41,713 bases of DNA from CAZCTC01 sp964501335 (GTDB lineage: Bacteria; Chloroflexota; Anaerolineae; B4-G1; SLSP01): positions 1-41,713 of the forward strand of contig CAZCTC010000068.1 in NCBI GenBank assembly GCA_964501335.1. The letters run 5' to 3'. Below the pieces are notes generated by a model. The model was not told where the DNA came from and made no database searches. It was given only the letters and a program-made list of their open reading frames with translations. A program made the translations under genes and the position numbers. This document shows positions 41,439 to 41,713 of the stretch, piece after piece; position 1 is the first letter of the stretch, and every line of letters starts with the position of its first letter.

Positions 41439-41713
41439 TTCACTGCAACGAAATAATCATATCGCACAGATAAGTAACCATTTAACGCTTCCCACTCACC
41501 ATTCGCCGTTATCCAGTCACCATTCGTCGCTTCCCACTCACCATTCACCGTCAGGATGCTACCCCTCGTTGCGCAGAAATCATCCTACCGCACGACAAAC
41601 AGACCATTCGCTGTTTTCCAGTCATCCTTTGCCGTTGTCCGGTCACCGTTCGCTGTCATCCAGTCATCCTTTGCCGTTGCCCGGTCACCGTTCGCTGTCA
41701 TCCAGTCATCCTT
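41439..41713. repeat. Second tandem array of 21-bp units, running off the window
   Basis: Thirteen units of exactly 21 bp fit 41439-41711, most starting TT and ending TCATCC or TCACCA/G. The last five alternate two forms (TTCGCTGTCATCCAGTCATC type and TTTGCCGTTGCCCGGTCACC type), giving a 42-bp higher period. On the minus strand they read as heptads such as A-N-G-E-W-E-A or A-K-D-D-W-M-T. Several units (for example 41460-41480 and 41565-41606) are strongly diverged. No gene is seen from 41188 to the end. Confidence 0.85.

Overview
The window is 41.7 kb of bacterial chromosome of moderate GC, with 31 protein genes I can support. No rRNA, tRNA, transposase, integrase or phage gene is visible. 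The gene content (large GAF/PAS hybrid histidine kinases, a bacterial alkyl-DHAP-synthase-like enzyme, an ABC1 kinase, a PEPCK-like P-loop protein) and the repeat-rich spacers suggest a free-living Chloroflexota bacterium, possibly Anaerolineae. That placement is a guess from style, not from a marker gene.

Layout. 169-1632 (+): a ZmaR-type GNAT acetyltransferase and a two-TM protein. 8182-1983 (-): a three-gene sensory operon of two membrane GAF sensors without kinase domains, followed by a GAF hybrid kinase with three receiver domains. 11653-8894 (-): a MarR regulator with a clear promoter and operator, a methyltransferase and an ABC1/AarF-type kinase. 12289-12954 (+): a secreted protein. 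13082-17411 (+): a Cache-HAMP-PAS hybrid kinase and a REC-histidine kinase. 17506-20878 (+): an RNB ribonuclease tightly linked to a PEPCK-like P-loop protein. Then an ICMT-like methyltransferase (-), mnmA (+) and a small membrane protein (-). 27540-23818 (-): an HTH regulator with a 15-bp-arm palindromic operator, a small PLDc_N-like protein, an ABC ATPase, and a permease fused to a YhfC-like intramembrane protease. 28107-28919 (+): an Fpg/Nei glycosylase. 32512-29220 (-): an McrBC-type restriction pair. 34499-33294 (-): a B3/B4-domain protein and a GNAT. 34699-38867 (+): FadR, an alkyl-DHAP-synthase-like enzyme and GlpD, with a FadR-type operator in front of fadR. 41187-38972 (-): a second ZmaR-type GNAT and two paralogous unknown proteins, one of them short.

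The spacers are the most unusual part. About eighteen copies of a roughly 100-150 bp repeat occupy almost every larger intergenic gap. Each has a 14-18 bp near-perfect hairpin whose stem sequence differs between copies while pairing is kept, a TCTG loop, and a conserved tail ending near GCGGGACGC. Some copies have lost exactly the hairpin. Two arrays of 21-bp tandem units (11871-12122 and 41439 to the window end) sit directly beside such hairpins and read as related heptads on the minus strand. A second repeat family of three copies (28935, 32532, 39707) flanks mcrBC and separates the two unknown paralogs. I know of no named family for the hairpin repeat or the arrays.
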